Shown here piece after piece: positions 10,080 through 24,850 of a stretch of 64,000 bases of DNA (the first letter of the stretch is position 1; each line of letters opens with the position of its first letter). The DNA lies in the NCBI RefSeq assembly GCF_947494555.1, contig NZ_CANLVF010000001.1, positions 620,001-684,000 on the forward strand. Reading direction: 5' to 3'. A model generated the notes under the pieces. That model worked only from the letters and a program-made list of their open reading frames with translations. It was not told the DNA's origin and did not search any database. The position numbers and the translations under genes were made by a program. This DNA comes from an uncultured Roseibium sp. (GTDB lineage Bacteria; Pseudomonadota; Alphaproteobacteria; Rhizobiales; Stappiaceae).

Positions 10080-10199
10080 AATCCGTCCTCCGACACATAC
10101 CGGAAGTTACCTTAGCGGCTGACCGGCACGCGTCAAAGGGAAAACGGCAAGCGCTGCCAATCGAGCCGACAGGCGCTATCCATTTGGAATGTAAAAGCT

Positions 10200-10673
10200 T
10201 CAGATGAATTTGACGTTGACGATCTCGTAGGACCGCGCCCCGCCGGGAGCAGCCACTTCAACACTGTCGCCGATCGACTTGCCGATGAGCGCACGCGCAA
10301 TCGGAGACGAGATCGATACCTTGTTCTGCTTCACGTCGGATTCCACGTCCCCGACGATCATGTATCGCTTTTCTTCCTCGGTGTCCTCGTCGATGAGAGA
10401 CACGGTCGCACCGAATTTGACGACATCGCCGGAGAGTTTGGTGACATCAATGATCTCGGCACGTGACAGCTTATCCTCGAGTTCCGAAATACGGCCTTCA
10501 TTCAGGCTCTGGGCTTCCTTAGCCGCATGGTATTCGGCGTTTTCCGACAGATCGCCATGTGCACGCGCTTCCGCGATAGCATCGACGATGCGCGGACGCT
10601 CGACCGTGGTACGCTCCTTCAGTTCGACCTGAAGCATATTGTAACCGGCGGAGGTCATCGGAACTTTTTCCAT
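10200..10673 (-). CDS. greA: transcription elongation factor GreA
   Basis: This 157-residue protein binds RNA polymerase and stimulates cleavage of backtracked transcripts. The N-terminal coiled coil contains the acidic tip [19 protein letters not shown] (residues 31-49), and the C-terminal FKBP-like domain ends in the typical [18 protein letters not shown] region. It lies downstream of carB on the same strand, but a terminator separates them. Confidence 0.97.
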   Translation of the reverse strand: MEKVPMTSAGYNMLQVELKERTTVERPRIVDAIAEARAHGDLSENAEYHAAKEAQSLNEGRISELEDKLSRAEIIDVTKLSGDVVKFGATVSLIDEDTEEEKRYMIVGDVESDVKQNKVSISSPIARALIGKSIGDSVEVAAPGGARSYEIVNVKFI

Positions 10674-10757
10674 GGGTCTCAGACCTTCAGCTTATTGGAT
10701 CCTCTTCAAGCTTATTCCGCTCACTATAAGGACCGCGTATTTGCAAAAACAAACCAA

Positions 10758-10782
10758 GCCGGGAAAGGCACGCTTTCCCGGC
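10758..10782 (-). terminator. rho-independent terminator after carB
   Basis: A 10-bp perfect stem GCCGGGAAAG/CTTTCCCGGC with a five-base loop is followed on the minus strand by TTGGTTTGTTTTTGC. It sits about 20 bases past the carB stop and separates carB from greA. Confidence 0.85.
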
Positions 10783-10803
10783 CGGTCAACGAGTATAATA
10801 GCC

Positions 10804-14166
<3,363 letters not shown>

Positions 14167-14338
14167 CTCGGCTCGCAGCTCGCAGCGGCCACTCCGGATT
14201 AGCGCTATCGCTACTCGGTCGGGCGCGGACTAGGTGTGAATGTCTATGTTGGCTGAGCGCGTCTTATAGGGAAAAGCGCGGCGGGAGGAAACCCCGGCAA
14301 GGCCACTGGCTGTTGTTTTCCGGACCAGTTTCGAACGT

Positions 14339-14617
14339 TTAGTCCTTTTCGACGGATTCGACGCTCAATGGTGTCGTCGATTGACCGTCATAATCGCCAA
14401 TTCCTTCGGAGAGCGCATAACAGGCAAGACGTATCGATTTTGGTATCTCGACCGGCCGGCCATCGCGATTCCCCTTTTCATAATACTGGATCATCCGTTT
14501 TTTCAGGCCGAGCCGTTCAGCCGCGTCTTTCTGCTTCAGTCCAAGCGTTCTTCGCCAATGGCGGAATTGGTGTGGCGTCATGCCTGGCACGGAGGCTTTT
14601 GCTTTTGATTCGGCCAT
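14339..14617 (-). CDS. small helix-turn-helix (XRE-like) protein
   Basis: This 92-residue protein has a single XRE-type helix-turn-helix: FRHWRRTLGLKQKDAAERLG then LKKRMIQYYEKGNRDGRP (about residues 18-55). It is probably a DNA-binding regulator. A perfect 13-bp palindrome ATATTT-C-AAATAT at 14616-14628 overlaps its start codon and could serve autoregulation. It lies upstream of carB on the same strand with a 170-base gap. No toxin partner is adjacent. Confidence 0.8.
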   Translation of the reverse strand: MAESKAKASVPGMTPHQFRHWRRTLGLKQKDAAERLGLKKRMIQYYEKGNRDGRPVEIPKSIRLACYALSEGIGDYDGQSTTPLSVESVEKD

Positions 14618-14628
14618 ATTTCAAATAT
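14616..14628. promoter_or_regulatory. palindrome overlapping the XRE-like start codon
   Basis: A perfect 6-1-6 palindrome ATATTT-C-AAATAT covers the first bases of the XRE-like gene. It may be an autoregulatory site, but AT-rich palindromes of this size also arise by chance. Confidence 0.3.
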
Positions 14629-15580
14629 TCCAAAACATCCTGTTTCCGCGTGGCCGCAGTTGGCTGGGTTCACGCCGATCAAAATGACAAAAATAACCTG
14701 GACTGCCCTTTGTCAATGAAGAAGTGCACAATGTGCTCTTTTTTTCGGATTAATGCGCGCGTTCAAGGACAATGTGCGATATCCACCGCAACTTTCCTTG
14801 TCGGAAAGGGTTCGGAATTCAGTGGCGCCATTTGCCGGAACAGTAAACTATTCGTCCTCACGACGAGTGATATTCACGATCTTCGGACGTCAGACAGTCT
14901 TCCGCGATATGAGTTCTCCACAGGCTCATGTTGCATCCACGTCACTCGAGAAATAAATACCGTCTTGTACTAAATGTGGCGGGAAAGCGCGCTAAAGAAG
15001 TAGAATGTATATTATCCTATTACTGATTGCGGATGCCGACTTTTCTGATTTCGTACATTTCCCGCTACATATCACCTAAATTTTTTTGAGTGAATGAAAT
15101 ATATTTCACCGATAAGATAAAGAAAACTAAGTAGTTTTTCGATCAACGGATGCCGTGAAGTTAAGAATATCATCTATCGAATTCGCACCGACAGAAAGCC
15201 CGATTTATTGGATGTAGATTATCGATAATTAATATTTATGCCTTCCGTGACGTTCTTGGAAGTGTTTAAAGTTCGGCGCTCCTATGGTCTTTCTGTGGTC
15301 CATGGAGATTAGATTTTTCATTTTCTGAAACTTGTGCGGAAAATGATCAATATTTCCGATTTTATCGTAGATTTTAACTATCGAACCAGTGTATTAGTCT
15401 GTTTGTAAAGTCGCAGCATACGTAGCGCTCGGCTTTCGCCGTGTGCAAGATGATGAAAACCGAGTGGTTGTTTTCGCAATGCTAGTGGGACCGGAAGGGT
15501 CGGATGTGGGACCGGCACTTCTGGAGCGTTGCAAAAGCTGACCGAACTCGGAACAAAAGAAAAAGATCGGGCTTAACATT
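14629..15580. other. long AT-rich non-coding region
   Basis: About 950 bases lie between the XRE-like gene and the MerR gene with no convincing protein gene. Base composition is clearly AT-richer than the flanks, especially 15000-15420. Short open frames lack ribosome binding sites. It may hold promoters for both divergent genes, an unrecognised small RNA, or foreign DNA. Confidence 0.5.
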
Positions 15581-16018
15581 ATGAACAAAGTCGCTACCAA
15601 TATGGTCGTTGTTCCGGACATCGCGGGTCCGGCGCAGGACCTGGTGCTTGACGATCGCGCGCTTGCGATCTCTGAAATGTCTGAACGCTTTAACGTGACG
15701 CTCAGAACGTTGCGTTTCTACGAAGAAAAAGGGCTGCTCAACCCTGTTCGCAAGGGTGCTCGCCGGTTTTACGGAACCCGGGATGTGTCGCGCATGCGCG
15801 TCATTCTCCAGGCCAAGAAGATCGGGCTGACGCTTGCCGAAATCCGTCGCGTGATCAAATTGGTCGAAAGCAACGCCGACAAGCAGGAGCAGTTCAAGGA
15901 GCTGCAAGAGATCTGCAAAGGCCAGCAGGACATCCTTGTGGAGCAAAAGCAGATGCTTGACGAGCAGGTTGCCGAAGTCGAACAGATCCTGTCGGCCTTT
16001 GACGAACTGATCGCCTAA
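15581..16018 (+). CDS. MerR family transcriptional regulator
   Basis: This 145-residue protein has a MerR-type winged helix (AISEMSERFNVTLRTLRFYE, residues 30-49, then GLLNPVRKGARRFYGTRD) and a long C-terminal dimerisation coiled coil rich in Glu, Gln and Lys. It lacks the cysteine metal-binding tail of MerR/CueR-type sensors. It is the only plus-strand gene between carA and carB. The target is not evident. A terminator follows directly. Confidence 0.9.
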   Translation: MNKVATNMVVVPDIAGPAQDLVLDDRALAISEMSERFNVTLRTLRFYEEKGLLNPVRKGARRFYGTRDVSRMRVILQAKKIGLTLAEIRRVIKLVESNADKQEQFKELQEICKGQQDILVEQKQMLDEQVAEVEQILSAFDELIA

Positions 16019-16034
16019 AATCAGCTGACAGACC

Positions 16035-16073
16035 GCAAACACCCCGGGCAAGAGATTGCGCCGGGGTGTCTGC
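16035..16073. terminator. terminator between convergent MerR gene and carA
   Basis: A 13-base arm pair GCAAACACCCCGG/CCGGGGTGTCTGC with one mismatch is followed by GTTTTGT on the plus strand. It begins 17 bases past the MerR stop and may also serve carA on the other strand. Confidence 0.75.
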
Positions 16074-16150
16074 GTTTTGTCCGATGCAAGGCGGCGCGGC
16101 CCATGCATGCACCCCTGAACCCGTTGAATTCAAACGCGGCCGCGTGGCAA

Positions 16151-17332
16151 TCAGGCGGATCTGGCGCTCTGCATAAGATCGGTAAAACGTTTGAACAAGT
16201 AATGGCTGTCACGCGGGCCGGGCGACGCTTCAGGATGGTATTGCACCGAGAAGACGGGCTTGTCTTTGACGGCCAGACCGCAATTGGAGCCGTCGAACAG
16301 CGAGACGTGAGTTTGTTCAACATTTTCCGGCAAACTGTCTGCATCGACCGCGAAACCGTGGTTCATGGATGTGATTTCCACTTTGCCGGTCGTGTGGTCG
16401 AATACGGGATGGTTTGCCCCGTGATGTCCCTGATGCATCTTTACCGTGCTGCCGCCGAGTGCCAGCGCGAGCATCTGGTGTCCCAGGCATATGCCAAACG
16501 TCGGAATGCCTTTTTCAACGACGCCATTGATCATCTCAACGGAGTAACTTCCAGTGGCCTCCGGGTCTCCGGGACCATTTGACAGGAAGACACCGTCAGG
16601 CTCGTGTGCAAGCACTTCGCCTGCCGTTGCAGTTGCCGGGAGCACGGTGACGTCGCAGCCTGCATCGGCGAGCAAACGGAGGATGTTCCGTTTGATCCCA
16701 AAATCGATGGCAACGACCTTGTATTTGCCACCCTCGGCTTCACCATATCCTTCGTCCCATTTCCACACGGTCTGCGACCAGGGATGCGACTGAAGAGTTG
16801 AAGCGCCTTTTGCAAGATCCATTCCCACGAGACCCGGCCAGTCAGCTGCCATTGCTTTCAGGCTTTCAATGTCAAATTGACCATCCGGCGCGTGGGCAAT
16901 TACGCCGTTTGGCACGCCCTGTTCGCGTATCAGGGCCGTCAAAGCACGGGTATCCACGCCGCAAATGCCAATCATGTTTCGGCTTTTCAACCAGGCGTCG
17001 AGGTGTTTTGCAGCCCGGTAGTTCGCCGGATCGGTGATGGGGGCAGCCAGAACAACACCCCGTATGCCGCTCTCTGCGGCCATGTTGACCGTTTCAATAT
17101 CCTCGTCATTGGTACCGACATTCCCTATATGCGGAAATGTGAACGTGATGATCTGGCCCGAATAAGAAGGGTCGGTGAGGATTTCCTGATATCCCGTCAT
17201 CGCAGTGTTAAAGCAAATCTCACCAACGGCTTGGCCGGTGGCACCTAGTCCCAGACCCTCGATTATGCTGCCGTCGGAGAGCACAAGAAGGGCTGTCGCC
17301 GGGGTCTCAGACCATGCGTCTGCAGTCGTCAT
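16151..17332 (-). CDS. carA: carbamoyl-phosphate synthase small subunit
   Basis: This 393-residue glutaminase subunit supplies ammonia to CarB. It has the N-terminal CPSase small-chain domain and a C-terminal class I glutamine amidotransferase with nucleophile cysteine in FGICLGHQML and the His-Glu pair in SVQYHPEASPGP. It is separated from carB by about 2 kb. Confidence 0.98.
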   Translation of the reverse strand: MTTADAWSETPATALLVLSDGSIIEGLGLGATGQAVGEICFNTAMTGYQEILTDPSYSGQIITFTFPHIGNVGTNDEDIETVNMAAESGIRGVVLAAPITDPANYRAAKHLDAWLKSRNMIGICGVDTRALTALIREQGVPNGVIAHAPDGQFDIESLKAMAADWPGLVGMDLAKGASTLQSHPWSQTVWKWDEGYGEAEGGKYKVVAIDFGIKRNILRLLADAGCDVTVLPATATAGEVLAHEPDGVFLSNGPGDPEATGSYSVEMINGVVEKGIPTFGICLGHQMLALALGGSTVKMHQGHHGANHPVFDHTTGKVEITSMNHGFAVDADSLPENVEQTHVSLFDGSNCGLAVKDKPVFSVQYHPEASPGPRDSHYLFKRFTDLMQSARSA

Positions 17333-17565
17333 GTCTTGTATCCAGAGTCTGTTGGTGACATCATGCGCTGCAGGATAGGCGTCTGTGGCTGGCTAAGTGC
17401 CTGCAAATAGCCGTCTGCATTAAGCGCGGGACTCTATGGGAAGCGGCTGGGATCGTCAATATTGATCCTTCGAAAAAAGATCATTAAAATTCAATAGCTT
17501 GACTGAGAAACGCTGAAGAGTGCCCGGGCGCTCACAGGCTCAGTGCGGCAGGGGTAGGGTGAACC

Positions 17566-18081
17566 ATGCGCGACGATTTGCGCGAAAGAATCAATACTGC
17601 GCTTAAAATGGCGCAGGAAGATGGTGACAAGCGCAGGTGTGCAACCTTGCGTCTGATCCAGACCGCCGTGAAAGACAGGGAAACCGCCGCGAGGGAAAAT
17701 GGCAAGGACGGTGTCGGCGACACCGAAGTCATCGAAATCCTTCAGAAAATGATCCGCCAGAGAGAAATTTCAGCAGAAGAATTTGAATCGGGCGGACAGC
17801 TCGATCTTGTCGAACAGGAACGCGTTGAGCAGGAGATTATCCGCGAATTCCTGCCCGTTCAGCTGAGCGACGACGAAATCCGTTCCCTTTGCGAAGCGAC
17901 CGTGAAGGATATCGATGCACATGGCCTTCGTGACATCGGACGCTGTATGTCGGAGCTAAAATCGAGATATCCAGGGAAAATGGACTTTGTGCAGGCTTCG
18001 TGTTTCGTGAAGGAAATGCTTCGGGCTGAAAACAATGGTTACCAGGCCTCAAGCGGTGCCGACGAAGCAGCGGAAGGTTGA
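17566..18081 (+). CDS. GatB/YqeY domain-containing protein
   Basis: This 171-residue protein matches the YqeY family: the start LRERINTALKMAQ, the central EIIREFLPVQLSDDEI and the motif SELKSRYPGKMDFVQAS. The family shares a fold with the tail of the GatB tRNA amidotransferase subunit. Its role is unproven, though an effect on tRNA-dependent amidation has been proposed. It precedes dnaG and rpoD on the same strand, an arrangement common in bacteria. The C-terminus carries a short nonconserved tail. Confidence 0.92.
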   Translation: MRDDLRERINTALKMAQEDGDKRRCATLRLIQTAVKDRETAARENGKDGVGDTEVIEILQKMIRQREISAEEFESGGQLDLVEQERVEQEIIREFLPVQLSDDEIRSLCEATVKDIDAHGLRDIGRCMSELKSRYPGKMDFVQASCFVKEMLRAENNGYQASSGADEAAEG

Positions 18082-18290
18082 GAGTCACCTTTACTGCCAA
18101 TCTCGGATACGCGTCGATGTGCTCGGTGCAAATGCGCGTCATACACAATTCATCCACGGCCACAGTTGCTCAAGATCCGACACTGGCGCCGGCGTGCAGT
18201 TCATTCTATTTTGGGTGCCTGTTCTTGCAGACCTCATGCGGGTGTGCAGGACGGCCACACCCTAGCTACCGATGATCGTTTGTTTCCCAA

Positions 18291-20219
18291 ATGCGTTTTG
18301 AACCGCGTCTCCTTGATGAAATCCGCGCCCGCCTGACCCTGTCGGATCTTGTCGGTCGGCGTGTCACGTGGGACCGGCGCAAGACACAGCCCGGGAAGGG
18401 CGACTTTTGGGCGTGCTGCCCGTTTCATCAGGAAAAAAGCCCGAGCTTTCATGTCGACGACCGGCGCAACCGGTACAAGTGCTTCGGGTGCGGAGCGTCG
18501 GGAGATCACTTTACCTTTGTGTGCGAGACCGAAGGCTTGAGCTTTCCGGAATCCGTCGAGCGGCTTGCGGAGCAGGCAGGTGTCGCTCTGCCGGCACCTG
18601 ATCCACAAGCGGCGAAACGCGAAAAGAAACGTGCAGGACTTGCGGAGATCTGTGAGATGGCCGCGTGGTTCTTTGAAGCCGAATTTGCCGGTTCGAGGGG
18701 GGGTGCGGCGCGGGAGTACACCGCCAAACGCGGGCTCAAAGCCGAAACGCTTTCGGAGTTCCGCTTTGGCTTTGCCCCTGATAGCCGGGACGCGCTGAAA
18801 TCCTTTCTGGCAGCAAAGGGTGTGCCCGAAGCAGACATGGCCGAGGCAGGTCTGGTGATCAGGCCGGATGACGGCCGGCCGGGTTATGACCGGTTCCGCG
18901 GACGTCTTATGATCCCGATCCATGATGAAAGGGGACGCGTCGTCGCATTCGGTGGCCGGACACTCTCACCAGAAGGTCAGCCGAAATATCTGAATTCGCC
19001 GGAAACGCCGCTATTTCACAAAGGTGTCATGCTCTTTAACGCGCACCGTGCCCGAGAACCCGCGTTCAAGGCCGGCGAGGCGGTGGTCGTGGAAGGCTAC
19101 ATGGATGCCATTGCGCTCTGGCAGGCGGGTATCCATCACGTCCTGGCGTCCCTTGGCACGGCCTTTACGGAAGACCAGGTGGTCAGGCTCTGGAAATTCG
19201 CGCCCGAACCGGTGATCTGTTTCGACGGCGATGTCGCGGGCGTTTCGGCCGCGCACCGGGCCATAGACCGGATCTTTCCGGTGCTCAGAAGCGGGTACTC
19301 GTTTCAATTCAGTTTCCTGCCCGATGGCATGGATCCGGATGATCTGATCAAAGAACGCGGGGTTGAAGGGTTCCGCCAGGAAGTGGTCAAGGCGCAGGCG
19401 CTTTTCGATGCTGTCTGGGAACGTGAGATTTCCGTTTCACGCATTGATACGCCCGAACGCAAGGCCGCGCTTGAAAAACGCTTCGACGACCTTATCGGAA
19501 CGATCCGTGATGACCGTGTTAAACGGCGCTACCAGCTCGATCTGAAATTCAAGCTGTCGAACCTTTTCTTCGAGCAGTCGCGGCAGACCCGCCGCGATGG
19601 AAAGAAGACATCTGATACCGCCGCGGGCCTCGGAATTGCGCGTGAACGCGTGGCAGCAAGTGACGACTTCGGGACGGAGCGACTTGTTCTTGGGATTTGC
19701 ATGCGGTTTCCGCATCTGCTTGACCGAAATTTCGAACGATTTGCGGGCTTGCCGTTCACAAACACGCTGCACCGCCAGCTGCGGGACATTCTGTGCAGGA
19801 TTGTCGACGATCTGGAAGCAGCGCCGATTGCGGACCTGACCAGTTCGTTCGACGAGCCGCTGCGTGACATCATGCATGAAATGATGTTGGAAACGATCGG
19901 ATTGCAGGAGCAGCGCAAGGCGGAGTTTTCCGCCCTCAATCATCGGTTCCCGCTTTTGAAATCGAACCCGCCGGAAGACTTCGTCGAGGCAGCCTATCTG
20001 CATTTTCTGGATCTGCTCGAACTCAATGCGTTGGAAGAGGAACTCACCGGCGAATTGACGACCGCCGATGAGCACCTGGACGAACACGCATGGGCGCGCA
20101 TTCAGGCGCTCACGCAGGATTTGAGCCGCCGGCGTGAGGAATGCGCGCGTGATGAAGCGGATCTTGCAGAGCGTGCAAGAAAAATTAGATCTGCGCCACC
20201 TGTCGTGGCAGCGCAATAG
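18291..20219 (+). CDS. dnaG: DNA primase
   Basis: This 642-residue primase makes RNA primers at the replication fork. An N-terminal CHC2-type zinc finger (CCPFH ... YKCFGCGASG, residues about 43-70), the RNA polymerase core and the Toprim motif VVVEGYMDAIALWQ with CFDGDVAG are visible. The C-terminal domain that binds DnaB helicase is present but diverged, as usual. It lies 209 bases after yqeY and is followed by rpoD. Confidence 0.97.
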   Translation: MRFEPRLLDEIRARLTLSDLVGRRVTWDRRKTQPGKGDFWACCPFHQEKSPSFHVDDRRNRYKCFGCGASGDHFTFVCETEGLSFPESVERLAEQAGVALPAPDPQAAKREKKRAGLAEICEMAAWFFEAEFAGSRGGAAREYTAKRGLKAETLSEFRFGFAPDSRDALKSFLAAKGVPEADMAEAGLVIRPDDGRPGYDRFRGRLMIPIHDERGRVVAFGGRTLSPEGQPKYLNSPETPLFHKGVMLFNAHRAREPAFKAGEAVVVEGYMDAIALWQAGIHHVLASLGTAFTEDQVVRLWKFAPEPVICFDGDVAGVSAAHRAIDRIFPVLRSGYSFQFSFLPDGMDPDDLIKERGVEGFRQEVVKAQALFDAVWEREISVSRIDTPERKAALEKRFDDLIGTIRDDRVKRRYQLDLKFKLSNLFFEQSRQTRRDGKKTSDTAAGLGIARERVAASDDFGTERLVLGICMRFPHLLDRNFERFAGLPFTNTLHRQLRDILCRIVDDLEAAPIADLTSSFDEPLRDIMHEMMLETIGLQEQRKAEFSALNHRFPLLKSNPPEDFVEAAYLHFLDLLELNALEEELTGELTTADEHLDEHAWARIQALTQDLSRRREECARDEADLAERARKIRSAPPVVAAQ

Positions 20220-20720
20220 CAATTGCGGCGAACCTTGCGGAAGACATTCGCGTGATCGAGTTGATGCGGCGCTGCGAAGAAAGACGTTTCAACTGCAATA
20301 TCTCGCGGCAAGTGCGTGTTTAAGCACAAAAAATGCATTTTCCGATTGACCGATGACGAATCACACTTGCGAATCGCGCGCACCGAGCTAAATAGGAGTT
20401 TTGCAGCCCTCAAGAGCCGCAGCTCAAAAGCCTGCTCGCGGCAGATAGTCAGAAAAAACGCTGCAAACCCGTTTGAATACCGCTCAGGCGCTCGCAATGT
20501 GGGCGCCAAATTAGAAGGCTGTGTGCTTCCTTGATGCTGAAATCTGTCACTAACGGCAAGGGCACAGTTAATTGGGACTTAAGGGACACGGCTTACAAAC
20601 TTAACCACATCGAATCATTCAGTCGCGGCCGCATTATATGCCGGCGCGCTGAAGGGAAATTGGTTTGAAGCCGTTAATAGGGCGCTGCGTGATCGCAACG
20701 GTCACGAACTGGAGCACGAT
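20220..20720. other. intergenic region between dnaG and rpoD
   Basis: About 500 bases hold no convincing gene. They presumably contain one or more rpoD promoters, but I could not assign -35 and -10 boxes with confidence. Confidence 0.5.
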
Positions 20721-22715
<1,995 letters not shown>

Positions 22716-22748
22716 CTGGCTGTAAAGGCAAATCAAAGACTGTGAAGG

Positions 22749-22768
22749 ACCCGGCGCTTCTGCCGGGT
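22749..22768 (+). terminator. rho-independent terminator after rpoD
   Basis: Stem ACCCGGC/GCCGGGT (7 bp), loop GCTTCT, then TTTTTT. It starts 34 bases after the rpoD stop. Confidence 0.9.
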
Positions 22769-22828
22769 TTTTTGCATCCGTGCTAATGAAGAAATGGTGA
22801 TCGTGGAATTGCGGCCGAGGGCTCTTTT

Positions 22829-24211
22829 TTGGCCATAATCGAAGATATCAACCGTCCGATGATCGAGGCGGCCAAAGACGACGATAAAGGATTTGCCTGG
22901 GGGCTGGCGTTTTCGCTCGCGCTTCATGGCGCCTTGGCTCTCGTGCTTTTGGGTGGCATTTCCGGCTATGTGACGGAACCTGGCCAGGAACCGGTTGAAG
23001 TGGAGATCATCACGGTGCCGGTCCCGCCTGAAGAGGACGCGGCTGCAGAAGAGCAGGCCGAAGAGCAGCCTCAGAACGAAGAAGAACAGGAAGGCGACCT
23101 GCCGCCAGAGCCAGCGCCTCAGGAACAGGAAACGGAAGAAGCGGAAGCCGAGGAACCGCCGCCCGAACCGGCGCCTATCGAGGAAGAGCAAGAAACGGCA
23201 GAAGACCAGCCGCCGCCCTTCATTGAGGAGGCGGTTCAGGAATTTACCGAAGAAGACAGCGAGCCGCAGGAAAGCGAGCTTCAACCTCTGCAGGAGCCGG
23301 TTGAAGAAGAGGTGGCTGCAGAAGAGAACGCGACTGAGCCCGACGAAACGGAACCGTTGGAAGAAGCGCAGGAAATTGCCGACCCTGGTACTGAGGAAAG
23401 CGATGTCGCTGATGAGGTAACCGAAGACCTGACCGAAGAAGACGTGGCGTCCGATTTAGCCGAAGAAGATGCGGCCGAGGAGGAGGAGGTGAGCGAAGTC
23501 GAGGCACCAGAAGAGGAGGTGCCGGTAGAAGAAGAGCTTGCCGAGCTGGATGAAACAGCTGCCGAAACGCCAGTTGAAGCGGAGGCGGCGGAAGACTTTG
23601 ACCCGCTGGCCGGACCGGTGACGGACACCGACACGGAAGTAACCCCCGAGCCGTTGCCGAAACCGGAGGAATTGGCTGAGGCCGGAACGGAGGCTGCGGC
23701 CGATGTCGGTGAAGCGGACGAGATCGCGCCTGATGATTTCGGCACTGTCGGGCCCATCATCTCCGCAGTTGCGCCTGCGCCAAAACCGGCGCGCCCGGTC
23801 GCACGTGCCGCACGTTCCGAGCCGGCCGCTTCATCGTCTGCCGGAACGGTACGCCGCCCAGGCCACATTCAGGCAAGGCAGATCTATTCCGCCAACAATC
23901 CGCGCCTCACATCCAGAATGCGCGGTCTTACAGAGGGAGAGCGGTTGAGCCTTCTCTGCATGACAGAGCTTGATGCGCAGCTAACGGCGGTGAGTCCTGT
24001 GCCGCCGGAAGCATTGCCGCGCGCGCGCGCAAGAGGGGGAACTGTGCTCGAATACCAACGCGTTGCGTTTCGCAGCCTCGGGCGCTGGTTTGACATCGCT
24101 TTCCGGTGCGAGACGAATGCAGGTGTGACGCGGGTCGAAAGGTTCAGCTTCAAGATCGGGGAAGAGATCCCCCGTTCGCAATGGCTCGCCCGCGGGCTGT
24201 CAGGCTTCTGA
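22829..24211 (+). CDS. TonB-like acidic/proline-rich protein with C-terminal DUF930 domain
   Basis: This 460-residue protein has a short cytoplasmic N-terminus, one membrane anchor (about residues 33-50, LALHGALALVLLGGISGY), and a roughly 250-residue spacer almost wholly of Glu, Pro, Ala and Gln. It ends in a globular domain of about 110 residues containing RQIYSANNPRLTSRMRGLT, LLCMTELDAQ and a second cysteine in AFRCETN. The C-terminal pattern fits the DUF930 family of Rhizobiales. The architecture resembles TonB: an inner-membrane anchor with a stiff periplasm-spanning arm. Start is TTG at 22829 after GAGGG; an ATG at 22859 is the alternative. The function is unknown. Confidence 0.78.
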   Translation: MAIIEDINRPMIEAAKDDDKGFAWGLAFSLALHGALALVLLGGISGYVTEPGQEPVEVEIITVPVPPEEDAAAEEQAEEQPQNEEEQEGDLPPEPAPQEQETEEAEAEEPPPEPAPIEEEQETAEDQPPPFIEEAVQEFTEEDSEPQESELQPLQEPVEEEVAAEENATEPDETEPLEEAQEIADPGTEESDVADEVTEDLTEEDVASDLAEEDAAEEEEVSEVEAPEEEVPVEEELAELDETAAETPVEAEAAEDFDPLAGPVTDTDTEVTPEPLPKPEELAEAGTEAAADVGEADEIAPDDFGTVGPIISAVAPAPKPARPVARAARSEPAASSSAGTVRRPGHIQARQIYSANNPRLTSRMRGLTEGERLSLLCMTELDAQLTAVSPVPPEALPRARARGGTVLEYQRVAFRSLGRWFDIAFRCETNAGVTRVERFSFKIGEEIPRSQWLARGLSGF

Positions 24212-24235
24212 CTTCCGGCACGGCACTGAAACCTT

Positions 24236-24802
24236 TTATCGGTCGACGGCTGTGATCGGCAGAAAAGTAGCGCCTGTGTTGGCAACATCGAGTTCGGCCT
24301 GAAGGACTTCCTGATAGTCCAGCCCGTAACCATAGTCCGCCTTGAAGTGTGCGAGGCCGATTGCTGGCGCCGGGATCATCACGCCCTCGTCCGGTTTGAT
24401 CTTTGCTGCGCTTATCACGCCTATCTGCACAATGATGCGGGATATGGCAAAGGGATTTTCCCCCAGAATGTAGCTGTCATAAGGGTGATAAGGCATCGCC
24501 GGGTTCGTCAGGACGATTTCGCCCGAGATTGTTTCTCCGGGCACAACACGCCGGTAATAGGGTGCGTCCGTGGTCTCAACCCTCATGCCATCGGGGATCT
24601 GCAGCATCAGCTTTCCGGTGTAAAGCAATCCATTTTCGGCGGGCATGGTGTAGGCGAACTGGGGATCCACGGACAGACTTCCGTTGGCCGCGGGCCGGTA
24701 CAGAAGATCAGCCACGTAGAGATCCGTGTTTTCCGTGTTGGTCACCTGATAAGCGATTGAAATCGAGGCGGCCGTAATTGCCTTTACGGTGACGGTCAGC
24801 AT
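24236..24802 (-). CDS. hypothetical protein, candidate immunity protein of the adjacent PAAR effector
   Basis: This 188-residue protein has no signal peptide, transmembrane segment or family I recognise. Its composition is beta-rich with many Thr, Val and Tyr residues. It lies 48 bases downstream of a PAAR-metallopeptidase gene on the same strand. In polymorphic toxin loci that position is normally taken by the immunity gene, so this is the suggested role, by position only. It could instead be an accessory or structural protein of the secretion tip. Confidence 0.65.
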   Translation of the reverse strand: MLTVTVKAITAASISIAYQVTNTENTDLYVADLLYRPAANGSLSVDPQFAYTMPAENGLLYTGKLMLQIPDGMRVETTDAPYYRRVVPGETISGEIVLTNPAMPYHPYDSYILGENPFAISRIIVQIGVISAAKIKPDEGVMIPAPAIGLAHFKADYGYGLDYQEVLQAELDVANTGATFLPITAVDR

Positions 24803-24850
24803 GCTTGTGCTCCTGGCGGGAATGGCTTGTTCAAACTGAGTTTGTGAAAA

